From positions 94,798,001 to 94,862,000 of the forward strand of contig JAZHRO010000063.1 of assembly GCA_037157565.1 (NCBI GenBank): DNA of 64,000 bases, read 5' to 3'. The stretch is from Thalassia testudinum (taxonomy: Eukaryota > Streptophyta > Magnoliopsida > Alismatales > Hydrocharitaceae). Each line of letters begins with the position of its first letter. The first letter of the stretch is position 1. A program made the position numbers and the translations under genes. Positions 9,323-21,693 of the stretch are shown one piece after another. The notes beneath the pieces are model-generated. The model saw nothing but the letters and a program-made list of their open reading frames with translations. It did no database searches and was not told the origin of the DNA.

Positions 9323-11949
9323 TGTAACATCCCGAACCTGGATTTCCAAGTCATTTCAGACTAAGCGTTCTAAGACGAACCCATCGATACTTTTCATATG
9401 CAAATCAGAGCCTGCACGAATGTAAAATGTGTAATCAGATTAGAAAACCTGTGTATTTTTCATTTTCGCAATTTGGACTTCGGATCAATGATCCGAAAGT
9501 ACTGTTAACTTTCTGGTGTCATGAGGATTTCTACGGGATGTTCTATGTGGCAATTGAACCTCGGATGTGCGAAACATGTGCAACTCGTGAGTAAATTCGC
9601 ATGCGACCCATTGTAAGAATCATATTGTACAAATGACCTCCATTTAAAAATCCACAAATTTTGTTGGATTCCTTGTCTTATAACGATTCCAATAATACGT
9701 GTTTTGCCAAAATCGAAGTTCGTTTGAGTTAATTACGAGATTTCTTGTAGTTATAAGTAAAAATAATATATATAAGAAATTACGTCACGGAGGTCTATAA
9801 AATAATAGGCTATTAATAATAATAATTATTATTATAAAATTAGAATAAAGTCGGGTGGTTTGATGGGATTATATAAAGGATTTTTTTTTTTTTGTCACCG
9901 TATCTTTATAAATAGGAAAGGGAAAGTTGTCGTAGGGAAAAAGAAGGAAACGAGGGAGAGAAAGGGACTGAAGAGAAAGGAGGAGAAGTCGGAGGAGAGG
10001 AACCCTGGTCGTCGCTGGAGGTCGGCGAGGGGCCGACGAACTTGGCGGTGGCCGGAGACAACAAGGGGGGAACCTTGCGTGAGCAAGTGCATGGTGGGTG
10101 CATGTACATTTGTGTGAAGAAGATGTGGAGGATGAGATGGGAGGGTCGAGGAGGCTGCTCGGGGCTGTAGACGGCCGGCATATCACCGGTGGAGGACCAG
10201 CGAGGCCATTGAGAGGTCGGCGACAATGGTTTGCGGTGGGTGCAATCATACGCACCCATCATTGGTGGAGAGAGAGAGAAGACGGGAAGGGCTTTTGGTT
10301 CCTGTGAAGGTATTCATTATCCTATGGACATCTGACGATTAGGATTGTTTTGCATTGATCTAGGTGATTCGAGGGTCGATTTAGGTGATCCAAGATTCAA
10401 TCTTGGAGTTCTCGAGGGTGTCAGATGCATCCATACGGTTGGATCGGGTAATTTTCATTTCAATTTTCAAGGCGTAGATTTGGGGACACATGTGGTGTTG
10501 GGAGTCTCCAACCTGTTTTCATGGAGTCATCCTGACTCCCCAATGATGTTAGGTAGAGTAGTCTCTCTCCTTTTTTGTACAGTTTATCTACATAGTGATT
10601 TTCTTCGGGTATTGCACCATTTAGTGTGTGTTCTTACCTCTTGCTGGGATCAGGCTCGTTTGCGTATTTCTTGTTGCTCTAGATACTGGAATATTAAAGA
10701 TTGATGATGAAAATCAAGTTGTTGACTTGGAATGTGAATAACTAAAGTAATAGTTAACTGTTGGATTAAAAGGAGGTAATGATAATTTATTTGGTACTTT
10801 CATGAAGTAAATGAAGTATAAAGCATTTAAACCTATTGGATATGGCTTTATCATCGCATGTACAAAAGGAACTCTATTTTACAGTAAAACTGACATCATC
10901 AGGATGGTTCAATAATAGTTTGATCAGAACTATGATAAGAAATTAGAAATTTTCTGGAAATGGATAAGTTGGAAGATAATGAGAATATTTGTTAATTCTG
11001 GAATTAGTAATGTGAAATTATTAAGGATGATTTGCGTGAATGAAAATGAAAAATATAGTTATTTGAAAATGATTAAACAATCAGTATGATAGATTTGTCA
11101 GAAATTAAAGGAATTAGATAATTGGTTTCAGTCCACTACTCGTCGGATTTTGGCTGTAGCTTTGGTCTACTAGACTGGTTCTAGGTTGGTTCGGGGAGTT
11201 GCTGTCCTCCCTACTACTCTTTGGTTAGGCTTAGAGGCCAACTAGGATAGCAGATTATAGGGCTTAAGGGTTGAAGTGGTTTCTTTCTCGGCACTGGTTT
11301 GGTCATTGGTTGTTTGTGGTTCAGCGTACATAGTGCTTGTATGTGTTCACTCTACACAACATAGTCGCCACCCCTTTTCGCAATGAATCCAAGGTGATGG
11401 AGAGTAGCAACTCGGTAGGTATAAGCGGTCTTCCCAGCCAGGAGGGTGGTTTATACCGGTCTTGTGCTGCAGGAAGCTACACGAAATCGTCTAGTGCCTT
11501 GAGACGTCAATTGACAATTTGTGAACTATAATAAATTGGGCTTCCAATATATGAAACAGAATCAGACAACAAGATGCTTATAAATTAATTACGACTATGG
11601 TATCCATTTTCTTTTGTGCTTGATTACTGTTGCACTTTGTTGTTGGTGTTTGTACTCTACTTAGTTTTTACTGACATATTTTTGGGTTCCGTACTTAGGT
11701 ATACTTGGCAATTCGTAAATGGATTTCTGTTGTATATCTCCTTTGGATATATACTTATGTTCTACGGTAAATCTTATGGTTAGTATTCGATTTATGTTCC
11801 TTTAATTTTTGCAATATGAATTATTTGTTGGCTATGTTTATATTTTATGATTATGTGTTGGGTGACTATGATCTTGTGGGCGAATTGTGCTGGTTGTAAC
11901 ACACACAGTGACTCGGGTTTTGTCGGTTTGTAGGGCTTAGGTCGTCACA
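9323..11949 (+). mobile_element. Solo LTR, Ty3/gypsy Tekay/Del-like (gypsy solo LTR 2)
   Basis: The unit starts TGTAACATCCCG and ends GGTCGTCACA. It is flanked by a perfect 5-bp TSD, tgttt, at 9318-9322 and 11950-11954. The length is 2627 bp and there is no internal region, so it is a solo LTR. TGTAACA..CCCG starts are typical of Tekay/Del chromoviruses (family knowledge). It is only distantly like the LTR at 3100-5905. The overlapping frames near 9869-10262 are shadows in a GA/GC-rich leader. Confidence 0.85.
9870..9878 (+). promoter_or_regulatory. TATA box of gypsy solo LTR 2
   Basis: TATATAAAG is followed by a T-run and then a purine-rich transcribed leader. Its position about 550 bases into the LTR fits a U3 promoter. 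Confidence 0.55.
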
Positions 11950-11954
11950 TGTTT

Positions 11955-12741
11955 TATCACCGTTGTTTCAATCCACTGATCTCCCTCTACATCTCATAAT
12001 TCGTATTCACTGATTTCCTTGAAGTTTTAATCAACAATGCACCCCTCCATTAGAGCCGAATAGGATTTGAAGCTCTTTAGCTTTCAGATCTGAGTTTGCG
12101 CTCAAAATCCATATGGGGTTCTTCTCATTAACTTCACAGGTTCACAAGGACCTTCGATCTCGATTTGATTGCATCGATTCACTCGATTCTTTCAGATTTG
12201 GATTTCACACCCAATCTCATGATTTGGAGTTGATTCGGGTTTAAATGGATTTAATTGAGAGATTCGAGTGTTGTTTTGCTTCATTGGGTGTATTGCAAGG
12301 ATTCTAATGTGTTTTAATTCAATTTTTATTTGTAGATAAGCATATGCCCAACTTAAGCCTTATTTTGGGTAGTTTAGGTCGAGGAGGATCAAACATTGAT
12401 TTGAGGCCTTAAACTAAGATCCAATGTTTTGTATAGAATCACCTAAGGTTCTAACACAAATCTCTAGTATTTAGAAGTTCATGGTGATCAAATCACCTGG
12501 GTGATCCTAAATTAAGAGCCCTAAAATAGGGTAAAATTGGTTTTTAATCCAAAAGACTTTCAGCCTGATATTTGAAGTTTAACTGAGGTGTTTGAAGATC
12601 TTAATGGAAATTTTCAATGAATATGAAGTGAATTTAGTGATTAATTCAACCCAATTCTCTTATGTTGTCTATGACTAAGAGAATGGATTGAATTAAGGTT
12701 TCTTGAACTTTATGACTCAGAAATTGATTGAAAAGGATTTC
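11955..12741. other. Unassigned AT-rich DNA
   Basis: This is the right-hand continuation of the sequence interrupted by gypsy solo LTR 2. Several TTGATTTGAGG/ATCACCTAAG-type phrases are present but no coding region or element end was recognised. Confidence 0.4.
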
Positions 12742-13037
12742 TGTTACGACCCGATCCCCGAATCCCTACAGGACCTGAGACCGGCCCGACTCGACTAATC
12801 CCAAAACCCAGTCGTCCAACAAGAAATAACCACAAAGTAGTAAAATAAACAACATTCACTATGCAAGAAAACTAACAGTAAAAGAGTACAAGCAGTAAAG
12901 GAAGTAAAATCTGCTAAATAGTACATACCACCACAACAACAGGAAAGTAGAACAAAAGTAAAATAACAGAAATGGTAACAACAGTCTAAAACTCACTAGT
13001 AGAAAAGAGAGTACAACAACAACATGAAACTACTGTG
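12742..13037 (-). mobile_element. 3' fragment of a gypsy LTR, inverted
   Basis: Read on the minus strand, this ends in CGGGTCGTAACA at 12742. By eye it aligns with the last ~270 bases of the solo LTR at 3100-5905, including the AGTCGAGTC...CCGGTCTC phrase and the repetitive TACTTTT/GTACT region. Similarity stops near 13037. No matching second boundary or TSD was found, so it is a truncated LTR fragment. Confidence 0.75.
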
Positions 13038-14340
13038 GTATTAAGTTTTACAGTTGTAAGTTTCTAGTCACATGTTTAGTGAAGATGACAAATTAGCTCA
13101 TGGAGTTACATGTATGGCTTTCCACTTGACATTTTTTCCATTGTATATATGTGGATGTAGTTAAATGTGAAATTGATCTCGGCGGTACGAAAGAAAAATA
13201 TGTAGGGATTTTTTAAGAGTTTCGATGGCTTAGGATTTCTCAGATGACAATGGATGCTTATTGAGAAAAACTATGCTTTTAGCTCATGAAACATTTTATT
13301 TTCCAAAGAAAGAAAACAATCAATGTGACGTTAGTGGCAGATATAGATATTATGGAGCCAGATCTTGATTTAATCTATGGATGGGTAGTGTGGATATGTA
13401 CTTGATAATCATCACTTCTCTCCTCTTTTTGGCCCTTGGCAAGTTTAATATTAATGTTAGTCTTTAACACTATTGTAATCAACAAATAGATAATTTACAA
13501 CCTCACGATGTTTACTATTTATGTTGCAAAGTATGCGTTATTGTATGCTATTTCTTTATTAAATCCCAAAAATGTTATGGTGGAAATAATCATCTTTTGT
13601 ATGCATGCTTACTCTCAAGTAAAAGTCCAGGTTCTTGTTTGAAGACCTAGTTTGAGCTACCTATCCTATTATAAGCATCCACAATCGGAGCGTTCACTCT
13701 CTTAGAAGTTACAACTCATCCTTTTGGTTGTCACACTCTCATTTGTCTCCTTTCTAAGCCAAGGTCGGGTCTTGCATGGCACATAAACTTCAATAATATG
13801 AAAAACTACAAAAGACAACAATTGTCTTTATTTGCAATGTGCCCTCAATTGTCAATGTAAAGCTTCATGATATTGTCTATCTAAAGAATCAAGGGCTTCA
13901 TGCAATTGGGTAATTTGATGGCTATCTTGATTGCAAGGAGTATGGAAATGAGCAATTACAATCGAAGTTATGTAGGAAAAGGCAGTCATTACATTGCTTT
14001 TGATTTGATGTAATACTCTTAAATTTGTCTTAAAGAGCAAATAATTTGTTTGAGAGTTGTAATTTAGCCAAGTAAATAAAAGAATACGTGAAGGAATTTG
14101 AAAGTCTCTAATTTTTGGACTTAGAGTCGGCTACATGAAATGGTAGTCAAATATGCCTAGAGTTTTCTCATAATATATTCAAGACAAGTAGCCAACTACA
14201 AAAGCATGGAAGTTGACTACCTCAACTTGATTGTGCATTCCCAAGTGCCTTTTTGTTTCAAAATTCATGTCGTTAACGTTATAACTCACAACATCTGAGT
14301 TTGCTACGAGTGTTTACATTGCATAAGGCCTCTAATTAAT
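13038..14340. other. AT-rich DNA, no gene seen
   Basis: Short frames only, without recognisable domains. No element ends were identified. Confidence 0.5.
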
Positions 14341-14680
14341 TAGAATAAGGAATATATACATGGAAATCATCCTGCAAGCCATGATTTCACATGGAAATAG
14401 CTACTACTAGTTGAGTAGCCATCTCTTTACACATTTTGAGTAGTTGCAAACCAAATTGTATTTGGCTAGGGAAAGTTGTGTGGCCTCCTATCCTATAAAT
14501 ACCTTGAGTGTATATGATGAAAATCACTTTGGAATCAAGTAATTTCAGAGAGTTAATATGAAATATGATGTTAGGGTTTGTAATGGAGAATTGGGAATTT
14601 GTTTGCATTTGCGAGGTAGATTTTTGCATGCTTGGTGGTGTTGAAGAGTAGATTTCTGCTTCACTTGGCATCTAAGATTG
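14341..14680 (+). mobile_element. Probable Ty1/copia LTR 3' part with a decayed primer-binding site
   Basis: CTATAAATACC near 14493 sits in a context typical of Ty1/copia LTRs (TATA box, then a stretch of the type ATGATGAAAATCA before the polyadenylation region). The putative LTR ends in GCTTCA at about 14662. It is followed by TTGGCATCTAAGATTG (14665-14680), which resembles the initiator-Met tRNA primer site TGGTATCAGAG with several changes. The 5' end of the LTR was not located and no gag follows. Weakly supported. Confidence 0.3.
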
Positions 14681-14865
14681 ACACAAGAAAGGGGTTGATT
14701 TGTGCTTAGAAAGAAAACAATAGTGATTAAAAATCACACCACCAATTCAAATACAATTGAGATAATAATTTAGAGAGGAAATCCAAATCGAAAAAAATCT
14801 CTATCTAGATATCTCATGTTTAGGATTTTGCTCTTATTTAAGCAAGATTACTGACCACATAGGTG

Positions 14866-15565
14866 GTGTACCTCTAGTATAACTTCATTTCTTGGGCAAC
14901 TTCAAGAATGTTTTTATTCCTTTCCTTTTAAGAAGGAGAAGCCTATCTCATAGGCATCCAACTTTACAAAAGAATATGAAATTAAATTAAGAAGGCTTAT
15001 AGAACCAATAACATATGCAGGGAATAAAAATGCAATTAGGACAATGGAAGGAAAGGGACTTTCCTTTTTTGAAATACAAAAATAAAGCACAATGGAAGTG
15101 GGGTACGAAAGCTCTCCGTAAGTGAAATGAGCAATTGAGCATTTCTCAAGAGAGTTGGAACTTACGAGCAAATGAGAATGTGATGTGTATTTAGGTTCTA
15201 AACCTTTATAGGGTATTTATAGACTTTGACTAGAAGCTTGATGATTGCCAAAAATTTGAATTATAACATTTCAATTTAAATGAAAATGTGTGATTTTTAA
15301 AAGATGTGAAACAATTCAAAAATCCTTGAAATTAATCGATTAATGCTCATATTAGCATATTAATGTAGGGTAGTTAATTTATTAATGAAGGAAAATTTGA
15401 TGATTAATTTTTGCATATCTCAGTTCAACCAAAAACACAAACATACTAAATTAATCTATTAATTGACTTTCTTAATTGATTAGCCTTGTTCCAGGAACTT
15501 CTTGATTGGGTTTTTAATCGACTAATATATAGGTTGAATTGATTAAGGTTCTTTTCAAATTTGAA
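14866..15565. repeat. ~700-bp direct repeat, left copy
   Basis: This is nearly identical by eye (about 96-97%) to 16567-17269, in the same orientation. Identity starts at GTGTACCTCTAG and stops abruptly after CAAATTTGAA. It contains a minus-strand frame (14914-15171) that is also open in the other copy, but its product resembles no known protein. The right half carries palindromes of the type ATTAATCGATTAAT. The ends do not follow TG...CA, so I do not call it an LTR. Confidence 0.8.
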
Positions 15566-16566
15566 CAGCTAGGTGCGCGCGTGAGGTCTTTTGGCGGAGA
15601 TGAGAGGGGGTCGTGCGGTTGACCTGCTGGAGGTGTTGCAGCCGCGTGTGGAGAGGGGTGGCGAGAGTGGTGCGTGCAGCAACTCTACTGGAGACGAGAG
15701 GGGATGGCCGCGCGTGGCGAGCGTGGAGGAGAGGGCAGTGCTGGCTGTGGCCATCGCACGCGAAGGTGTGCATGAGGCTCGTGGTGGGTGCGGTGATTGC
15801 TGAGGCAGCGAAGAGGCGCACGTGGTGTGCACGGAGGCACTGTGCGTGCGGTCTGGAGGTGTGTGGGTGAAAGAGGTAGCGGCTAGTGGGTCTGTTGGTG
15901 GTTGAAGATGTTGGGTTTGTTGGTGGAAGAGAAACAGAGGAAGAAAAAGAAGAAGATGGAGATGTTGGTGGTGGTGGTGACCGTGGCAAGGGGTAGGTGC
16001 ATGGTGGTGATGATGCGGAGATGATGTGCATGGTGGTGGGATTGCAAGGCTCACGGTTGGCAGTGTGGATTGTCACTCCACACTCCCACAGTGGTGAGGC
16101 TTTGCTGGGAAGAGGCCTGCGATGGTGGAATGGAGGTGAGCTTCAAGCTCTACACAGTGGTGACTGGGGGATGGTGGCCGCCCCAAGACGGCAGTAGCAC
16201 CCCCTCTCTTGTAGTCACAATTACATGGATTTGAAATAGGAGAGGGAGCAGATCTGCTTCTCATGGACATTAAGGAGATATGGCTGGTGGAGAGGCGGAG
16301 CCATTTCCTGCGAGGAAGAGGAGAAATAAAATAATTAAAATTGGCTTACTTATAGACAAAGCCTCATAAAATATCTAATTATATGTAATGCATGTATTAT
16401 GTATAATGCAAACTAAGCTAATGCATGTTAAGACCTAAAAATGCGATGCATGAAACAAATCTATAATTAATGTATTTATATCCTAATGCATGCTAAATAC
16501 ATGTTAAAATTAACTTAATGTCTAGGCACTTAAATACCTAAATAGCTCACAAATATGGGCTAATCA
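15566..16566. other. GC-rich 1-kb segment between the direct repeats
   Basis: Bases 15566 to about 16320 are much richer in G and C than their surroundings. After that the segment is AT-rich, with many ATGCATG/AATGCA words. Overlapping long frames on both strands (for example 15555-16076 minus, 173 codons rich in Ser, Pro, Thr and His) look like compositional open frames rather than genes. Origin unknown. Confidence 0.4.
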
Positions 16567-17269
16567 GTGTACCTCTAGTATAACTTCATTTCTTGGGCAA
16601 CTTCAAGAATGTTTTTGTTCCTTTCCTTTTAAGAAGAAGGAGAAGCCTATCTCATAGGCATCCAACTTTACATAAGAATTTGAAATTAAATTAACAAGGG
16701 TTATAGAACCAATAACATATGCAGGGAATAAAAATGCAATTAGGACAATGGAAGGAAAGGGACTTTCCTTTTTTGAAATACAAAAATAAAGCATAATGGA
16801 AGTGGAGTACGAAAGCTCTCCGTAAGCGAAATGAGCAATTGAGCGTTTCTCAAGAGAGTTGGAACTTCCAAGCAAGTGAAAGTGTGATGTGTATTTAGGT
16901 TCTAAACCTTTATAGGGTATTTATAGACTTTGACTAGAGGCTTGATAATTGCCAAAAAGTTGAATTATAACATTTCAATTTAAATGAAAATGTGTGATTT
17001 TTAAAAGATGTGAAACAATTCAAAAATTCTGGAAATTAATCGATTAATGCTCATATTAGCATATTAATGTAGGGTAGTTAATTGATTAATGAAGGAAATT
17101 TTGACGATTAATTTTTGCGTATCTCAGTTCAACCAAAAGCACAAACATACTAAATTTATCTATTAATTGACTTTCTTAATTGATTAGCCTTGTTCCAGGA
17201 ACTTCTTGATTGGGTTTTTAATCAATTAATATATAGGTTGAATTGATTAAGGTTCTTTTCAAATTTGAA
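16567..17269. repeat. ~700-bp direct repeat, right copy
   Basis: Partner of 14866-15565. Beyond its right end the sequence continues as similar AT-rich DNA with another ATTAATTGATTAAT palindrome, so the right copy may be the ancestral context. Differences between the copies include CG in one and TG or CA in the other within the palindromes. Confidence 0.8.
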
Positions 17270-18382
17270 ATTAATTGATTAATTATTTATTTTAAATGTT
17301 TCAAGTTTTGAATAAGTACCTTTTCATGAAGGGATATTTTTAAACCTATAATCGACTTTCGAGATGAACCAAAATGTTCTTAATCAATTATTTTTGAATT
17401 ATTTTGAATTGAAAATGATTTTCTAAATAATTTTCCTAAGAAATGCTATGTGCATATTGTAATGCAATTGGCTTTTTAACAAATTTTTGAAAACATAAAA
17501 ATTTCAAGGCTTTTCTTGAAGTTTATCTTGAAGCTCTCCTTTTGAATTAATCTTTATTTTCCTTTCCATTGAGCTAAACCGTACTTGTCTTATTATATAA
17601 ATAGCTCTTCATACATCATCATCATAGTCTAGACTTTTCCATATCAAATTAAGTTATGCATCATGAAGTTAAGTTAATTCAAATAATAATAATAATATTG
17701 TTAACATCAAAGCTAAATTAATTAGTGCTTTACATTAACAACATTTTCTCTAGCTTGTAGCAAGTGTAGATAAGGAGGAATTTCTCTTAGAATCCGAGTT
17801 ACGATAGTTTTGTCATGTTTTATTCTCGATTTCCCAATTTCATGTGAAACATGTGGGAATGTTCGTGTGACTCTAAGGTGTGCATGAATTTTGGAAGATG
17901 GTATGAAGATTCTTGACGTGAATCATTTATTTATCAATAATTAGAAAGGGAAGTTTTGATGTTGACACTATTTTTAATTTTTTGAAGTTTTAGGCAAATT
18001 TGAAGCCTTAAGAAATGGTAAAGACTATATAAGGTTGAGGTAAGAGTTAAGGAACAAGTGGAGATATGGACAAATAAAATTGTCTCAAGACCCTACTTTA
18101 ACTATGATTGAAATTCCTATCATAGCTAGGTACTAGAGTTTGGTAGCTGGCTAGTTGATGGCTACATGACCTTAGGTTCTGTCATAACCTATAGCATAAG
18201 AAAGTGAAATAGTGTGAGTTGAGATTGGCATTGATTGCATTAACAAGCCATGGACTCTAAATGAATAATACAATGAAAATTTCGTAGAATCTGAATCACC
18301 TTAATAAAATGATTGAATCACAACCATAACGAACAAATAGAAACTTATGCATAGTGAATACCTTTATTCGTATTGAGTAGCA
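17270..18382. other. AT-rich DNA, no gene seen
   Basis: No coding region or element boundary was recognised. Confidence 0.5.
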
Positions 18383-18718
18383 CTTGTTAGCAGAGCACAT
18401 ATGGTGAGACTTAAGACTAACCATACTTAGCGTTATGTGACATCTGAAACCTAGAGATTATGACCTTTGCTCTATTCTCACTAGTTACCAAGTGAACGTT
18501 AAGATTATCGAGGGGTGGAGACACTAGGATTTTACTCATGTGCAAGTACTTGTTAGCAGAGCACATATGGCGAGACTTAAGACTAACCATAATTTCTTAG
18601 CTTTATGTGACATCTGAAACCTAGAGATTATGACCTTTGCTCTATGCTCACTAGTTACCAAGTGAATGTTAAGATTACCGAGGGGTGGAGACACTAGGAT
18701 TTTACTCATGTGCTAGTA
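18383..18718 (+). repeat. Two-copy tandem duplication, 166-bp unit
   Basis: The unit starts CTTGTTAGCAGAGCACATATG at 18383 and again at 18549 and reads through to about 18718. The copies are nearly identical, apart from a few substitutions and a short insertion in copy 2 (CCATAATTTCTTAGC versus CCATACTTAGC). No coding potential was recognised. Confidence 0.85.
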
Positions 18719-19101
18719 TTTAGGTTGATCTCCCTTAGTTCTTGCTATTGTCATCCTTTATAAGTTCCTCATCATATCAAAATTGAATATGATTGAGATT
18801 TCAATTGTGTTAGGATAAATGAAAACCAATAATGAAAGAAAGAGAGGCCTTATGGTTATGTAGATAGAAATTAAGAATAGAGTAGAGTAGCTGCTGTTCA
18901 CTTCTAGTTGACTTGATTTTCTTCCTTTTCTTGTTGAGCTATTTAGCTTACTCTTTGTGTATCTAAGGTAAAGAAGGAGAAGTTAGAGTTCTAGCAATGA
19001 TGTCAAGACTAGACATGATATGAAGATATGGTGGAGGGGCATTGCTAATACAGTTCTAGAAAATAAAAGTAACGAGTGGTTTTAACTTTTAATCATTGTT
19101 A

Positions 19102-19113
19102 CACTACAAAAAA
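19102..19113 (+). repeat. CACTA left terminal inverted repeat
   Basis: CACTACAAAAAA is preceded by TSD TTA. It continues as GTCTTTAG, which matches CTTTAG at the corresponding place on the right after a few extra bases. Confidence 0.9.
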
Positions 19114-19640
19114 GTCTTTAGGGACATTTAATATTTGCCACTGTAGGCTTTTTATGTGCTACTATATGTAATTAGCGACACTTAAAATAATTGATGCTTA
19201 ATTGTTGCCTTTGTTGGCGTCATCAAAAGGTTAGTGGTAATTGCATAACCATCGCTAAATTAATGGTATTAGTGGTACTTTTATTTCTATAAATAATGTC
19301 GCTAATGATATTCTTTAATGGTAATTTATTTGCCTCTATTTTGTCACTATTTATTTATATTAGTGGCAATTTAATTGATACTATTAGTGTCATTATATAC
19401 TTTATTTAATGATTTTTTTGTCACTAAATTGTCACTATTGATTTACTTTAGTGTCACTTTATTTTGCCATTTAATTACCTCTATTAATAGTATTTAGTAG
19501 CAATTATTTATGTTTCTAAATTGTCACTATTGATTTCTTTTAATAACTCGTTCTTATGTCACTAAATAGTCACTAATGATTTACTCTAATGATGCTTTCT
19601 TTTGATATTTAATTGCTGTTGTTGATTCACTTTAATGATG
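19114..19640. repeat. CACTA left subterminal repeats
   Basis: Many degenerate copies of words such as TTTAGTGGCAATT, GTCACTATTGATTTA and TTAGTGTCACTTT occur in both orientations. Such arrays near CACTA ends are transposase-binding regions in En/Spm (family knowledge). Confidence 0.7.
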
Positions 19641-21278
19641 CCTTGTTATGCTAGTTAATTATATTCTTTATTAGGAAGTAAATTTTTTTACCAAGCTCAA
19701 AACATATGAGCCCGAGCAACCACAAATTTATTGATCCTCAAATAGTAATGTACAATAAAAGTCCTTTTTATTGACTTCTCATATCAACAAAGTACATTTT
19801 CCCCTCTTAAGGGTAATACAAGAAAAAAGAAAGGAAAAATATAGAAAAATTAAAATACATTGAAGATCAATTCTAGCAAATTTGACTAAAACATGAAGCA
19901 CTTCATCAACATTCAACTCAACTCAACTAGAATCATCTATAACTTCAACCTTCTTCAAAATATCAACAGTAGCAGCTCCAGCATCCATTGTTCAATCTAG
20001 CAGCAGCAGCTCAACTCCTGATAGCAATAAATATTTGCTGAAATTTTCAACAACTTTGATCCACCACGATTATTGCAACATCTAGCTACAAATGAGAAAA
20101 CAACCCATGGTTAGTTTAGAATCAGTTATTGCAAAATATGCTTGACTCAACCAAATTAAATACAGTGCATAACTTGATTGGAAGATAATTTTCTTTTCTA
20201 AAAGGACTAGGAAATAAATGAGATATTATTGATAATAAATAAATCCTACTGTAAATAGGTTGCATTCATATTTAATTAGTAGATCCTTTGAGGAGCGGAT
20301 CTACTCACTACTTCATGAAAATAAATAGATCTTAGGTGATCAAATTGGTTTGCAACTAGGAAAAGCCACTTAGTAAGAATTAAAACCTACATATGTTAAT
20401 CAAATTAGATATGCGACTGTAGCAATCAAATTGACAGTAGCAGCGGCAATTAGATTGTCAGTAACAATCAAAACTTGCACATGTTAATCAAATCAGATAT
20501 GCCATCTTTGTGCCAGCTGTAGCAACAACAATTAGATTAAAAGTAGTAGCAACAATAATTAGATTGATAGCAGCAGTAGCAACTTTTGAGCTCATTCAAT
20601 CATTCATCATTTGTCCGTGATCTCCTTTAAATTCCTCTGCAGCCAAAATTATTTTGTTAGCATAGAATGTTAACAAACCTATTCATTTTTAGCTCAAAAA
20701 TCATCATAACAAGTTAGGAAGAGTCTCTTACTGATCACAGCATCAAGCAAGCTATAAAAATGACATCTGGGCCCCCACTATGGGTATCACCCTAGTAGAT
20801 ATATACTAAATTCAATTCAATAGTAAGATTAAAAAATTCCACTAAATGAGAAGAATAAGGTATTACAATAAGTAAATAATGTATAACTCTAAGCATTGGT
20901 GTTTAATGTTTGTGGAAGAAATTCATAAAATAGAAGAATTCCCATTGTTGTCACAAGCATTCATAAAACACAAGCATTGGTGTCTAAGCATGAGCTTTCA
21001 CTTATTGAGCAACTGTAATCTAAATTCACATTGTTGTAAAAATGGGCTTCAGCCAATTAATCCCCCCCTGCCCCTTCCATAAGAATTTGTTTTCCAATAT
21101 TTTTAGATAGGGGATCTCCACTACAGCCCTAACAAGATCTCATTTTCAGATAGAACAAGGAAGAAAAGATGCCATCCTCTTGATTAATTCTTTCATTGAT
21201 CAACGCTCCCATCCCATCTTGTAGAAAATTCATTGTTGTTAGTTTATCTAACTGACACAAAATCCCATATGAAATGCT
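19641..21278. other. CACTA left arm, non-coding
   Basis: No gene was recognised. Around 20380-20590 a phrase of the type ATGTTAATCAAATYAGATATGC, followed by runs of (GTAGCA)(ACAATTAGATTG), is repeated two to three times. Confidence 0.5.
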
Positions 21279-21693
21279 TTAACTGTTGGTGCTAGTGCAC
21301 CGCGATCGTTTATTTTGATGATAACAAAACACGTGTCATTTAACATTTGCACTTGGAGTCTTAGATTTCAGGTCAATTGCAAATGGAGATGTTGTTAGAT
21401 GGAGTTCAAGCTTGCATCCAGGACGGATTGGAGGAGCTTGATTGAGAATAGAGGAGCTTCGCGAGCAGTGATATCTTGAAGAAGAAAGGAGATGAAGAAT
21501 ATGATAGATTTCCTTTCCTTGTAATCTTTGTATTTTCGTTTCTTTTGTTGCACTTTATTTTGTTACTTAGATTCATGTTAAAGAGCCTCAAAGAACCCTA
21601 ATAGTAGTCTTAGGAACACCTGCCCAACCCTAGGATACTTAGGTTTTCTGTAGAGAACTTAGAAAACCAAAATAGGGTTCAAATAGCCTTTTC

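Noticed and set aside
12742..13037. A complete inverted gypsy LTR
   Set aside because: Only the last ~300 bases match. The 5' part and the second boundary are absent.
15555..16076. 173-codon minus-strand open frame
   Set aside because: It overlaps the end of a repeat, is rich in Ser/Pro/Thr/His without any domain, and equally long frames exist in other phases, as expected in GC-rich non-coding DNA.
14914..16875. Minus-strand frame open in both 700-bp repeats (14914-15171 and 16603-16875) as a duplicated gene
   Set aside because: The repeats are so similar that a shared open frame carries little evidence, the start differs little by selection, and no homologue is recognised.
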